A stretch of 64,000 bases of DNA from positions 42,861,501 through 42,925,500 of the forward strand of contig NC_068558.1 of NCBI RefSeq assembly GCF_022201045.2. Direction: 5' to 3'. Source of the DNA: Citrus sinensis (taxonomy: Eukaryota; Streptophyta; Magnoliopsida; Sapindales; Rutaceae). Shown here one piece after another: positions 12,301 through 23,890 of the stretch; the stretch's first letter is position 1; each line of letters opens with the position of its first letter. Under the pieces are notes generated by a model. That model was given only the letters and a program-made list of their open reading frames with translations. It was not told where the DNA came from and did not search any database. The translations under genes and the position numbers were made by a program.

Positions 12301-15300
12301 TGATTAGTGAGATCCAGCCTTTTCATTTTTCATTTTCCTTCCTGGGCTCTTTCCTCGTTGTTCCAAGTACATATTTTATTTATTATTCTTTATGGAGCCT
12401 CTAGATTCTTTAATTTAATTTTTAATTAATTATGATAAAAAAATTATTAATTAAATGAATAAAGATATTCGTATTATCAATATCAAATAACCATCAAGGA
12501 TAAAATGATAAGATATTTGCCAAATGATAATTAGGGGAATTTGGATGAGTTCTAAAACATAATTTAGTCAAAGAACACAGAGTTTCACTCATTTTTTTCT
12601 TAGAAAATCATAAGAGATTTAATTAAGATTTAAGAAATAAGTTAGATGAAAAATACTCCCAAAACAATCATATTATTAGATTAATTATTAATCATATACG
12701 TTTTGACTATAGTAAATAATAACTCATCATCGACCAATCAAAGAATGACATTTAATCCTTCCAACATCACTCCCCGGCTAATGTCATGAATATGATAAAG
12801 CTACGGCCAAATGCATGAACGCCCTCACAGTTACAATTGAAAATGTCTTGTTTAATTATTTCGAGCTTTCATTTTATGCATTTGTGTATGCAGATGTCAT
12901 ATGGGAACTTGCCAAAACAGATCATTATTTTGTTTCATTCTTTAGGTACATCTTAATAATCTTTGTTTTTTTTTTGTCTTTTTCTGTTGCTGTTTTTTAA
13001 TCTTATTTGTAGTTAAGTAAGGATGACTATTTACTGATTAAGAAATGTGGATTCCACATCCCTGAGTTACACGCACATATTTATATCAATAAAATAGACA
13101 AAGGCTCTTTTGGACATAATTAAGTGCATCGAGCAATCAAAAATGACCAAGAAAGAAAGAAACCCGACACTTTTAATTTCTCTGGTTTCGAACGGTGTCC
13201 GTGTTATGGCATGCAACGATTATACTGCAGCTTTCTGGTTTAAGGCCATGATCCTTTTAGGTAGCAAATTTGAACAAAAGAAAAATGAATAAAATTTTTT
13301 TGAGAGTAAATAAAATATTTATTTTGCAAAGCATTTACAGCATATCTCGCACTAATAGTAGAGTGGGTCTTTAATAAAGAATGATTAATTCCGAGTGTTT
13401 ACAACATTACGGTATATCTTTGACCATTAAAGTTACTTTATGGAGTTCCATGAAATCTCACCCCAAATAGAGTAAGTTTTGAAGAATTTTGTTGACTGGA
13501 GTGAGGAATGTAGGAAAAATAATCATCAAATTCATAATGGAGTGGTTTGTACTCTTCATCCCACTCTTCATCCTCATATACATATAAATATGTATTTTTA
13601 TTATTATTATCCAAATATTTCATATTTTATTTGATTCGATATATTCTTCTAATATATTATATATATTTTTAATAATTTAAATACTTTACAATATGTTAAT
13701 GATGATCTTATTTGAGTTATTTTAATTTTTTAGTTCATTAAAATTATATATGATTTTTTTTTTATATAATAGGCCAATGAAAAATGAGTTAGGATGGATA
13801 AACTAGTCTTTATGTGAGGATTCTCCATTTCATCCTACTAAATTTATTTAGAAATAAGGTAAGAAACAATGTCAAATTTTAAATGGGGTGGAGAATGATC
13901 CCAACCCCATTAACACAATTATTTAGCTAAATAAAATCTTGATAAATTTCTGATCGTAGATATCATTAAGTTATGTTGTTATATATATATATATTTTTTT
14001 TTTTTTAAAAAAAAAAAAGCAAGTACTCCACATGGATGTATTGAAGCGTTAGCCCAACCATAAATAAAAAGCATCGGTACAAAAAGTTGCACTCCAACCA
14101 AGAAAGCTAAAAGAATTAGGCAGGCAAAGGGAGTTTTTCTTTGTTTATTTTGAATACGGCAAAGTTAAATTTAATGGTGGTAAACTTTGGTGTCGTTGAA
14201 TTGCAACTACGAAGTACAGAGATTGATGAAAGCTCACATAGGATTGCAGGAATAGCAAGACATTGCCAAATAGCCCGGGCTTCTATTGAACCGATTGCAT
14301 CAATTGGGATGGGCTTCTATTGAACCGATTGCATTGGTGTAATACTTTTTACGTCCTTTTAAAATCCTTCCAAAACTCGTCTTTGTGATGATAGTTCCAT
14401 TCCTATTAGAAATTACATTAAAAAGATAGTTATTAATTTATCTAAATTAAAATCTTACACCTGTAAATTATGAACCCTCTCATCTTTACATCTTAATTTA
14501 TGATATAAATTTTTTTTTTTTTGTAATCAATTCAAAATAATTTTGAGACAATGAAAAAAAAAAACGCAATAATAATTTTTTTTATTATAAAAAGTATGTT
14601 TAAAATTTGATTAACTCTTTATTGTTTTGTCTTTCTTCATAGTTTTTTTTAAAATAAAATTAAGCGCTAGAAATATAACAATAAAATTTCATAAAAAATT
14701 TTAAAGAGGTGTTAGGAGCTCATGAACTCATTGCATTAGGTTATATGGGAGGAAAAAGCTCCGAATGGTAAATACAAACACCTTGTCCCCTTCTCCCACC
14801 AGTTAAAGGGAAAAGAAAATTATTGAAGGCTATAAAGAATTAAAGATGTTGAAGTCAATCTTATGTGGCGTTGATATTGAAGTCAATCAACATTTTATAC
14901 AAGGCTGTAAAGATGTTGAAGTCAATGATAAAAATTTGAAACATACCACCACGTCATCACACTTGTGTTCGATTATATCCGCTACGTACGTTGATGATAA
15001 TATTAAATTTGATAACTCGAGTATGTATGTGGTGAGATACAAATGAACGATTGTGATTTGTGACGGTGTGATGATGTTTGCTCCATACGTAGTCCTCTTG
15101 TTTGGGTCGTTGGATGGATGGAGGTTTGGCTGAATTATACATGTGAATCAACATAGTTTACGCTTCGTTTAAAGTTAATTGGGTATGTTTGGGTCGGATG
15201 CATTGCATTGTCATAAGATGATTGGCAAAATTTAGATGTTGAGATATTTCACAAGATGTTTGGGAAATTTAGACGATGAGCAACCAATTATTAAGTAATG

Positions 15301-16167
15301 TAATGACTCATCCAAGATATTGGTACGGATTTAAGCTCACTCAATATACTTCTTTCTAATTTTAAGGTAGTCATCCCTAATAAGCTCGTTAGTTATTATC
15401 AATATCCTTCTTAAATGAAGGAAGACGTCACACATAATTATTGTGATTTCCATTCCCCATTCCGATTTCAGTCCATTTTAATGCAAACCTATTCCGATTG
15501 CTGATTAGTAAACACATCATGAAAGTAAATAGAAATGCATGAATTACCTAAAAGATCTAACTTGTTAGTGATTCTGGTGTTACAAGCAGAGCAGAACAAC
15601 ACATTTGATATCATGTGACTGATTGCAGAGGAACAGTACACCGAGCACCTGGCAAATTAGTTACACAATTCAAGCTTATATGAAGCAAATCTCAAGTGTG
15701 TATAACAAACTGATGTGAATCGTTTAGCTAGCTATATAGATGTAATGTAAATTCATTTTCGGTTTGTTAATAAGAGAAGTTTCCACAATCTTCTATTTAG
15801 AATTTTCTCTCAACTTTCTTATGCTTTCTTGCTTGCCAAGCACGTACAGCTCTTTAAGATTCTTTAATAAACCAAACAAAAATCATATAAACCTGTAAAC
15901 ACATATATTGGCACGAGGATAAAATGACGTTATGTGACATCTCGAGTGTTCCAAAAAATATACACGACGATATTAAAATAATATTTATCCAAAGAATTGA
16001 ATTTTTGTTTGGTCTCCGTGAAGTTTCAAAGCTAGCTAGAAGAAATTCTAACCGTCATAAATGACCCGCGCGCCAATATGATCATGTTTAATTTATTTCA
16101 CGTACATGCTTGCATTAATCATGTTTATTTAATTTATTTATTATTCATGTACATGCATGCACGGACC
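9348..16167. other. Long gene-poor AT-rich intergenic region
   Basis: No intact gene is supported over nearly 7 kb. Landmarks are a promoter-like island at about 10130-10515 (listed separately), a 24-bp direct repeat near 14276 and 14312 (GGGCTTCTATTGAACCGATT core), and three copies of AAAGATGTTGAAGTCAAT-like sequence at 14843-14926. The remaining open frames are short, AT-biased and without recognisable domains. Confidence 0.45.
10130..10515 (+). promoter_or_regulatory. Orphan promoter-like island with G-box and GC-rich end
   Basis: Within very AT-rich DNA this segment carries a G-box (CACGTGAC near 10139), further ACGT cores (CACGTACG and GACGTGG near 10182-10200), a CT-rich leader-like stretch and an abrupt GC-rich block (GGCCGGCCGCCCGGCGCCGCC near 10474-10494). 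It resembles a promoter plus the start of a gene, but no intact coding frame follows. It could be a gene-capture scar or a truncated gene. The function is an inference. Confidence 0.3.
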
Positions 16168-16177
16168 TATATATATA
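16168..16177 (+). promoter_or_regulatory. TATA box of the first small plus-strand ERF
   Basis: TATATATATA about 90 bp before the ATG at 16264. The leader between them contains CACCAAATTTGAAAT and TTGGCTGCTAGG, both also present ahead of the duplicate gene at 25032. Confidence 0.55.
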
Positions 16178-16263
16178 CCGTACATATGTGTTTGAATCAC
16201 CAAATTTGAAATCAAATTACAAGTCATTAGAAGAAATTGGCTGCTAGGCATTCGCGCACAAAC

Positions 16264-16746
16264 ATGAAAGCATCTCAAGGAGGAGGCAAGAACAATGAGA
16301 AGCAAAGATCAGTCTCAGTTTCAGAGGTTCGATATCGGGGAATCCGACGGAGGGCGTGGGGTAAATTTGCAGCTGAAATACGTGACCCAACGAGGAACGG
16401 TACACGCTTGTGGCTAGGGACTTTTAGCACGGCTGAAGAGGCTGCTCGGGCTTATGACAGAGCTGCTTTTGCCTTCCGGGGTCATTCAGCCATTCTTAAT
16501 TTCCCAAATGAGGGCCAATATCGTAGCCAAAGCAGCAGCGGCAGCAGCTCTTTGCCATATCTTGTTTCTCCATCACCAACTTCATTTTCTGACGCCGCTG
16601 GTGGCAATGGTTCTGCTGGCAGAGGAGTACTTTCTTCTTCAAGTGGGAAAGAAGCTGAAGTTATAGAGTTTGAATATTTCGACAATAATTTGTTGGAAGA
16701 ACTTCTTGAAGCTAGGGACAATCAGTATTGGCCTGGTAAAGAGTAA
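16264..16746 (+). CDS. Small group IX ERF transcription factor (ERF095-098 type), copy 1
   Basis: Single-exon gene of 160 aa. The AP2 domain covers about residues 23-81; the protein ends with the group IX acidic motif [18 protein letters not shown] (132-149). This domain plan and size match the Arabidopsis ERF095/ESE1, ERF096 and ERF098/TDR1 proteins. The frame is open further 5', but the only earlier start-like codon is a TTG at 16237; ATG at 16264 aligns with the start of the duplicate at 25032 and is preferred. An oddity: residue 31 is Ala where almost all AP2 domains, including the duplicate, have Pro ([14 protein letters not shown]). It is convergent with the minus-strand ERF at 18110-18615. 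Expected role: nuclear GCC-box activator in ethylene/stress responses, inferred from family. Confidence 0.9.
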   Translation: MKASQGGGKNNEKQRSVSVSEVRYRGIRRRAWGKFAAEIRDPTRNGTRLWLGTFSTAEEAARAYDRAAFAFRGHSAILNFPNEGQYRSQSSSGSSSLPYLVSPSPTSFSDAAGGNGSAGRGVLSSSSGKEAEVIEFEYFDNNLLEELLEARDNQYWPGKE

Positions 16747-17052
16747 AACTAGAATGAGATCAATGGATCATCTGTAAAGGTACATCACGGATTTGTGTGT
16801 GTTTCTTTAATTTGTATGTGACCGACTATATGTATTTTTTTTTTCATTTAGCGTGACGAAAATCCAATGTTCTTCTCTAAACTTGTTATTTTCACCACAA
16901 AAAATTTATCGACTTAATTAGTTTGCACATAATTTATCTGAATATTTTATTTTTTTTGTAAATGTACTCTTGAGTCGCATTGTAGTGATGAATCTTTGGA
17001 ACTACACTTGGTCTTTATGTGTTCCACTCATTTTTTATAAAAATGAAAAGCA
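16747..17052. other. 3' flank of small ERF copy 1
   Basis: Likely 3'UTR and terminator region. No other feature is seen. Confidence 0.4.
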
Positions 17053-17508
17053 AGGAGTAACTTTAAAAATCTGATTTTGAGCATCACTTTTATGCTTAAT
17101 ACAATTTCATTTATATCCTCATATATATTTTAAAAAATTCAAAATTATCTTTATTAATTAGGGAATAAAAATATGAACTTTAAATAGATTATTATTATCA
17201 TCACTACCAATTATATTGAGATGACAAAATAAAAAATTAATTAATTATATAAAACATTTATTTTGTTTTCAATTAACAATTAAAAATATTTATAAACATA
17301 TTTATAAATTTGTAAATAAATGTTATTCAACATTATGTTTATTTCAGTCATAATAAACTTTTAAAATAAACATATTTGGAGACACATGACTGTTTTTAAA
17401 ATTCATAACATTTTTAAAAATAAAATTTATCAAATGTTTAATTGATTCTCTCCATACCTAATTATTTCTATAGCATAACTAACAACAATTATTTTAAAAG
17501 TTACAACA
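17053..17508 (+). repeat. MITE-like dispersed repeat, copy B
   Basis: Same family and orientation as 4300-4740. The ends form an imperfect inverted repeat (GTAACTTTAAAA near the left, TTTTAAAAGTTAC at the right). It lies between the convergent ERF genes and is absent from the equivalent place in the second module, as far as I can see by eye, so it probably inserted after or independently of the duplication. Confidence 0.55.
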
Positions 17509-18109
17509 TTATTAAACTAGCTCCCAAACTCATTTTCATACGGACTGGTAATTAACATATATACATTTTCCTTTATAGGTTTATATAGCTATGGGGCTAA
17601 TATTAGCAAGGCTCATTCTGTATTAGTTTTTCTGAACTTAATCGTTGCAACATGGCTTTGGCAGTACATTTACTCAAGAAAATAAGTTTTAAAACAATAA
17701 TATATAACATTTACTCAAGAAAATAAGTTTTAAAACAATAATATATAATAACTTTTACTTGATGAACACACTTCAACGTTTTCTTGTTAGTTAAGAGTTC
17801 TTATCCACAATTAAGTATTGGCTTAAAAGTGATGGTGCGCATCATGGTATATACCAGATGGAACAAAATTTAATAAAGTAAATAAACAAAGAAACCATAC
17901 TTGGTAAAAGTTTGGATAGATTGTTAATATGATTTTTGTGTTAATCTTTTTAAAGGTTGTGGATTAGTTTTTATTAAATAAGGATGTATACGTAACTGCA
18001 TTTTATTAGTAAAAGACTAACACAGTTCAGATGAATACTTGACCCAAATTGCACAAAATTAAAGGGCTCTCCACAGACCATTTCATGCAATGGCAACCAA
18101 ATTATGTTT

Positions 18110-18615
18110 TCAATCATTCTTGGTCTTGTCGTCATCAAAATTAAGAAGATCCTCCAACAACTGGTCATCCAAGTACTCAATTTCAAAAACTTCTTTCTCG
18201 CCTTCATTAGTACCACCACCTCTTTCAACTTTCTGAAACATAAGGACAGAAGATGAAGACTTTGAACAAGGAGACAAATGAAGATGAAGAATATAAGTTC
18301 CTTTCCAAAAATAAATAAATAAGAAAAGTTGAAGAATAAGTAAGGAATCGCAGCACTGACCCCAGATAAAAAATGTTCATTAGGGAAGTTAAGAACGGCC
18401 GTGGGACCTCTCATTGCAAAGGCAGCTCGGTCGTAAGCTCTTGCCGCTTCTTCAGCTGTGGTGAAAGTTCCAAGCCACAATCGAGGAGCTCCATGCCTTG
18501 TTGAGTCACGAATTTCTGCAGCAAATTTTCCCCATGGCCGCCTCCTTACTCCTCTATAACGAACGCTTGTTGCTTCCTCTTCTTTCTCTTTGGACCTTCT
18601 TCCGACTTTTTCCAT
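18110..18615 (-). CDS. Small group IX ERF transcription factor with one intron, copy 1
   Basis: Model: exon 1 18615-18361, intron 18360-18233, exon 2 18232-18110, giving 125 aa. Exon 1 encodes [14 protein letters not shown] and an AP2 domain (about residues 18-78). The 128-nt intron starts GTCAGT and ends TTTCAG, phase 0. Without splicing the frame runs into unrelated residues; with it the protein regains the group IX motif [19 protein letters not shown] (99-117). A longer 5' frame from 18681 exists, but a TATA box at 18661-18670 puts transcription start near 18635, so the ATG at 18615 is right and matches the paralogue at 27040. Most group IX ERFs lack introns, which makes this one notable. 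Role inferred from family: nuclear GCC-box regulator. Confidence 0.85.
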
Positions 18616-18660
18616 AATGATCACAATATACGAGATATTCACCCTACGCCCTATCGCACT

Positions 18661-18670
18661 ATTTTTATAC
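18661..18670 (-). promoter_or_regulatory. TATA box of the intron-bearing small ERF
   Basis: The minus strand reads GTATAAAAAT about 50 bp before the ATG at 18615. This rules out the in-frame ATG at 18681, which lies upstream of the expected start of transcription. The paralogue has the same arrangement. Confidence 0.65.
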
Positions 18671-19020
18671 GGGGTGGACAATGGGCGCTTTCATTTTATA
18701 AATGAAAATTGACAACTAAGTTACAACGGCCAATTATTGGCTGCGTTCATTTTTAAATGGAAGATTGACACTGTAGTTCTTGTTAAGAAACTACTTTTAT
18801 TATTTGGGTTCTCAACAAAATTTTTAATACCCCTTTTTATCTTTGATGGTTAAACAGTCGTGTGTATATATATACACTTTAAAAAAGTAAATATGATATT
18901 TTAACAAACAAATTAATTAACTTATTTTGTAGGAGTCTCAGATAACTAAATTGTATGTAAAACTACAACATTTATCTTACAATACGAGTTATGAAATGAG
19001 ATATTAAAATTTTATGAGGA

Positions 19021-19056
<36 letters not shown>

Positions 19057-19378
19057 CTAAGAAAAAGATAAAATGTCACTTTCGCTCGTTAAATTGTGGA
19101 AGAGGAAGTACAGAAAGTTTGGGCTGGCAATCCTATGATAGCATGAATGATGATACTGGGGGCCAGTTTTCATGTTTATGTTTCGGCTCTTTTATTTTTT
19201 ATTTTTTGGTTTTGATTGTGTTCCAATTTATTATTTGTTGTTTATGCGTCAATCAAATCTAATAGTCTGCACGTTATGTCATGTGGGTCGTGTGGAATCA
19301 AATAAGTGTAAGCAATAAGTGTGGGTCAAAGGACTCGTGTGATAAAAGGGGTTCGCGTTCAAGGTCCTCAAGGTCAAG
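18671..19378. other. Upstream region of the small minus-strand ERF
   Basis: Probable promoter sequence. It contains a TA dinucleotide run (about 19023-19053). No gene is seen. Confidence 0.4.
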
Positions 19379-19386
19379 GTCAAGAA

Positions 19387-20393
19387 TGGGGATGGCAATG
19401 GGGAAGGGAGGGGAATGGATCAATTTCTCTGTATTCATCCTGATATTTTATGTATGTCCCCGTCTCCTCTCTGTCCCCGTCAGAATTATTTGAGAGAATT
19501 CTCATCTCTTTCTCGAATAATAACAGGAGATCCCCGAATGTCCCTAATCTCTGAATAATTAATATATATATTTTTCGATTTTGAGTTAATCATATTAAAA
19601 TAAAAAAATTCAAATAAAAGTAAAGTTCGAAATATATCTTACATTAATATCCATTACAAAAGTCACATACATTAAATTAGTAAGTAACGCAGCATGCAAG
19701 GGATACAAACTTCTTTTACAAACTATCATGAACAAATTAATAGTCTAATGTAAAATTGTTACAAATAAAATTGAATTTAGATTCAAAATTAACTTTTTCA
19801 ATCGTGGCGTGGGCACTTTATAAATGTGGACTATTCCCTTTACAACACAATAGTTAAATCGGAGCAAATCAAGAGCAAATATTATATTATATTAGATTAT
19901 ATATTAAAATTGTGATTCACTGTGGGCAATTATAACATCTAAAAATAAATAAAAAATAGATTTAAGTTTAAAATATTTAAAGAATATTAAAATTAAAAAA
20001 ATTTTGGGCTAATAGAATCTACTCGGTCTTTTTAATGTCCTAAATAAAAATTTAGGACTTTAATTAGTTAATTAGGCCCAAAAGTTTAATACTATAAATA
20101 GTTTGATATTTTTTATTTTTACCAATACTTATAATTTTATAATTTAAATTTTATTATTTATTTACTAGTAATTTTAAAAAATTAAAATAAAATTAAAAAT
20201 CAAACTGGGGAAATGAGTAGGGGATGGGGATTCCACCTCATCCCCGTCCCCTCCCCAAATAAGAAATTGAGTAAAACAATTTTCCTGTCCCTTCCCTGAA
20301 TAAGAAATTGCGTATGAAATTATCCCCATACCCTACTCGAATAGAGAAAATCTCCGAAAGTACCTGTCTCCATGGGGATTTTTGTCATCCCTA
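19387..20393 (-). mobile_element. hAT-type non-autonomous DNA transposon, copy 2 (1,007 bp)
   Basis: It begins TGGGGATGGCAA and ends GTCATCCCTA. The flanks GTCAAGAA (19379-19386) and GTCAAGGA (20394-20401) form an 8-bp target duplication with one difference. The interior is the reverse complement of the 738-1744 element over long stretches, and both are 1,007 bp by these boundaries. The slightly degraded duplication suggests it is older than copy 1. Confidence 0.88.
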
Positions 20394-20401
20394 GTCAAGG
20401 A

Positions 20402-20770
20402 TGGCTTATATGATAAATTTTGAAAACTATAGAATTATAAGATTTGTTACTAAATAACAAGGATTGTAGTGTAAACTACCGTTAATCTCTAATTTCATTT
20501 TATTATTGTTTCTTTATGTGGGAATCAAATGGTTCGCCGTCGTTCGCGTGTTATGTCGTGTGGGCCACGCGACATGGCTTGTTTTGAAATAATAAATAAT
20601 CACGTACTTAACGCGATAGATCCGATCGATTGTTTTTTAAATGATAAATAATTATTTTAGAATTCTCTTTGCCTGCTTTTGCCTTTTAGGAAGCATTTAT
20701 TTTTCTAATCGAAATTTTAAATCGGTCGAATTTTTTTAAAGTTTAAATTGGTTTAGATATAAATGTCTAA
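20402..20770. other. Non-coding spacer
   Basis: No gene or clear element lies between the hAT element and the next MITE. Confidence 0.35.
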
Positions 20771-21700
20771 GGTCTTTTTTGAGATTGAGGTGTCGTACAT
20801 TTTAAGTTACCGTTGCTGTGGAAAAAAAAACTACAACTCTAAAATAAAAGTTAATAATTTATAGTAAATATAAATTTTAAATAATAATTTTGATAAAATT
20901 ATTAAAAATATAATAGATTTTCCGTAATATAAGTGAAAAATCATATCAACATAACTGTAGTGATTAATTGCTTTGTTCTCTGATTAGCAATAAACCAGTG
21001 TCCAAGAACCTTTGTCAAGATCTGTTCAAGTTGCAAATAAACCAACACCAATCTGAAGCTTCAATGCCAATTCACACCTTAGCTTTATGTTAATGGAGAT
21101 TGAAAACAGAAGATTAACTTGAACTAGAAGCAAAACACACTCACACAAAGAATATGATTTAACGTGGTTCGATTATGCATAAATGCACAATCTACATCCA
21201 TGAGAGAAGCCACAGAAAAAGTTTAATTGATGATTCAAGACGCTTCCTCTCTTTCTAAGATCTCTCTGGAAAGCTCTCAAAATCCCATGCCATTTGCTTC
21301 AACGATCAGCCTCTTTATACCCTTGATATTGAAGCCCAGATTGCAGAGACTTTTGACGCATGTATAACGACTTCATAACAGATTTGATTCCCTTCTCACA
21401 TGCGGTCTCACGTGCTTCACTTAAGCTTGCTCAAAACGGTTGAAGGCATTGTCGTTTTTCCTTAAGCTTAATGAAGGGAGTAACACACGTGTAGCACGTG
21501 GCTCGTAAGTGAATTCACTTACTCAAAACACAGCCGTTTTAAAGCTTCAAGTTTTGGATTCATTGTACTCTAGTCCACAATAACTTCAAAGCTACAACAG
21601 TTAGTATTTACCAAACATTAATAATTTTAGTAAAGATATAATAATTTTAGTGCTGTAGTTTTTAAGTTACAGCTGCCCAATCTCAATCTCAAACACACCC
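20771..21700. mobile_element. Tourist/PIF-Harbinger-like MITE carrying a nested insertion
   Basis: Left end GGTCTTTTTTGAGATTGAGG and the inverse of the right end GGGTGTGTTTGAGATTGAGA form a terminal inverted repeat; TAA sits on both flanks (20768-20770, 21701-21703), the target size of PIF/Harbinger. Subterminal CTTAAAA/AAGTTAC-like sequence is also mirrored. The roughly 600-bp centre (about 20960-21600) has a different, less AT-rich composition and is listed separately. Confidence 0.65.
20960..21600. mobile_element. Probable solo-LTR fossil nested in the MITE
   Basis: This insert has a composition unlike the surrounding MITE and contains AACGTGGTTCGATTATGC followed by CATCCATGAGAG. That resembles a block common in plant copia-type LTRs. 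No coding region or second LTR is present. Exact ends and a target duplication could not be fixed by eye. It is younger than the host MITE. Confidence 0.4.
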
Positions 21701-21703
21701 TAA

Positions 21704-22480
21704 ATGACATATTTTTTTTAATATATGAATATAAGTGATATTTTATTTTTTTATAAATAAAAATCATTTTAAATATGATTATTTGACATTTATCTCCTTT
21801 TAAATCAAAACAAAAAAAAGAGATTAGATTTTATAGTTTAGGAAATAAACATATTTTATACAAATATTTTTTAAATATAATTAATATTTACTTCACATTC
21901 AGACCTTTTTCCATTCAAATAGAAAAAAGTCACAAAAATTTACTTTTTTTATTCAGATATAAATGTCTGAAAATCAGATGCAAGTTAAAAAATAAAGAAT
22001 CAAATTTTAGGAAAGGTCTAAAATTCATAAAATTTCAGATTTCATATGTTAAACAAACAAGCCCTTAGTCTTTTAAATTTAGTAAAAAAAATTAATTTAA
22101 TTGTAAATAAAATGAAAAAAAAAAGTTAACTTGATTTTCAAAATGTAAATTCAAAATTTAACCTTGATCACTAATTTCATCACGAGATTAGGAGAAAACA
22201 AATACTGGGAGAAGATACTTATTCTAAATAATTAGCATAATTTATATAGTTAACTCTATCTAATTTTTTTTAAAAATCTTTTAAAATTTTTAGTTTGGCA
22301 CCTTTTTAATCATACCTTTTTATTCCAAATGTGAGGAAAATTCACTTGTTTAAATACACTTGCATACCATCTGATGTAAATGAGAATGAGCTTTGTATAA
22401 AATAGTGGCTTTTCTTTTTAATTAATGATATTCTGTTGAATTTCAAAGGAAAAAAAAAAAAGTCTAATGAGCATGGCACA
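21704..22480. other. AT-rich non-coding stretch
   Basis: No coding region is supported; the sequence is very AT-rich with long A and T runs. Confidence 0.35.
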
Positions 22481-22680
22481 AGGCAGAACACATGCTCGTA
22501 CAACATGGCAATGTATCACACGTTTCGTCGAGCACGACTGCACGACACGATCCATATGTGGGTTGGACTGAACTTAAAATTTTAGGCAATCGAACCATAG
22601 AAAGCACGAAACGAGCAAAGGGACACCAACAAACATCGTGTCAAAAACTATGCTCAAGGCACGTAATCTCTTTTATTATT
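22481..22680. repeat. Probable transposon remnant (CACGAC-rich)
   Basis: Unlike its surroundings, this block is rich in GCACGA/CACGAC words and contains CCATATGTGGGTTGGACTGA and ACTTAAAATTTTAGGC. Such blocks are familiar from dispersed plant repeats. There are no clear ends and no coding capacity. Assignment rests on pattern recall. Confidence 0.3.
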
Positions 22681-22764
22681 TTTATAGTATAGTTTATAAT
22701 TATAGTTTATAATTATAGTTTATAATTATCTCTATCTTTAATTAATGATAGAGCTACAAACATT

Positions 22765-23730
22765 TAGTATAATGGCGTGAACTTACCACTAATTAAACAG
22801 ATGATAGTTAGTCAAATAAATTTTAGTTAATTAAGTGATAAAATTTATGATTTTTAATCACGAAATCAATATTGTATTAAACATAAATTATGTAAATGAA
22901 ATATAAGATTTATAAATTTAACATAAAACTTATAAATCAATATTAATTCTAAAATAAAACATAAGGCTTGTAAATGGAAAGTAAAATAAGTAAATTAATA
23001 TAAAACTATTAAAATGATATGTTATTAGTAAACAAAATAAAAACTTACAAATATAATATAAAATTAGTAAATCAACATTTAACTATAAAATAAAACATAA
23101 GTTTTGAAAGTGGAATACAAGATTTTGTAAATGAAAAGTGAAACAAGTAAATTAATATAAAATCGATAAATTGATGTATTATTAGTAAACAAAATAAAAT
23201 TTGTAAATAAAACATAAAACTGGTAAATCAACGTTAAATGCAAAATAAAACATAAATTTTGGAAATGGAAAGTAAAACTGGAAAATTAATATTAAACTAA
23301 TAAATTGATGTACTATTGGTAAAATAAAATAAAAATTTACAAATATAACATAAAATTAGTGAATCAATATTAACTATAAAATAAAATATAAATTTTGAAA
23401 ATAAAACATAAGAATTATAAATAGAAGCAAATTAGTAAATCAACATTAAGTATAAAAGAAAACATAAATTTTGAAAATGAAACACAAAACTTGTAAATGG
23501 AAAATAAAATAAATAAATTAATGTAAGAGTAGTAAATTATTATTTTACTTACTACTAGACAAAATAAAAACTTATAAGTAAAATATAAAATTTATAAATC
23601 AACATTAATTGCAACAAGTAATGTATCGTGGCATCAATTTTAGTCGCAAATTTTCCTATAATTTGAAGTTTAAATTAATAGCGGCGTGATTACCACTAAA
23701 TAAATAGATGACAATTACTCAAAAGGCCTT
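22765..23730. repeat. Degenerate AT-rich tandem repeat block
   Basis: About 0.8 kb is built from a recurring unit containing GTAAATCAACATTAA, TAAAATAAAACATAA, AAACTTGTAAATGGAAAGTAAAA and TGATGTATTATTAGTAAAC. The first motif recurs near 22935, 23070, 23226, 23362, 23438 and 23598, so spacing is mostly 135-160 bp with one short unit. The block is bounded on both sides by related copies of a 'GCGTGA..TTACCACTAA..AAA.AGATGA' segment (22772-22815 and 23684-23720), as if a satellite expanded inside a duplicated site. Confidence 0.65.
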
Positions 23731-23744
23731 CAGTAGTTATCCGA

Positions 23745-23890
23745 AGAGACCGGAGACATGCATTAATGGTGAAGTGTCAAGTGTATAGCCAACCATTTCA
23801 TGCAACCGGGGACATGCATTAATGGCGAGATGCATTGCCAGCCATTTCATGCATTAATGGCGAGGTGTATAGCCAACCATTTCATGAATA
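23745..23890. repeat. Short tandem repeat, GCATTAATGG / CCATTTCATG units
   Basis: Three imperfect units share GACATGCATTAATGG, GTATAGCCAACCATTTCATG and close variants, with spacing of about 35-70 bp. It directly follows the AT-rich block. No coding role is seen. Confidence 0.55.

Noticed and set aside
16237-16263. N-terminal extension of the small ERF beginning at 16237
   Set aside because: The codon there is TTG, not ATG, and the equivalent frame in the duplicate (TTGGCTGCTAGG leader) hits a stop. The ATG at 16264 matches the duplicate's start.
17974-18232. Long read-through C-terminus of the same ERF in the unspliced frame
   Set aside because: The residues are hydrophobic and unrelated to ERFs; splicing 18360-18233 restores the group IX motif and a natural stop at 18110.
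18616-18681. Upstream in-frame ATG for the intron-bearing ERF
   Set aside because: A TATA box at 18661-18670 places this ATG at or upstream of the transcription start. The paralogue begins at the position equivalent to 18615.
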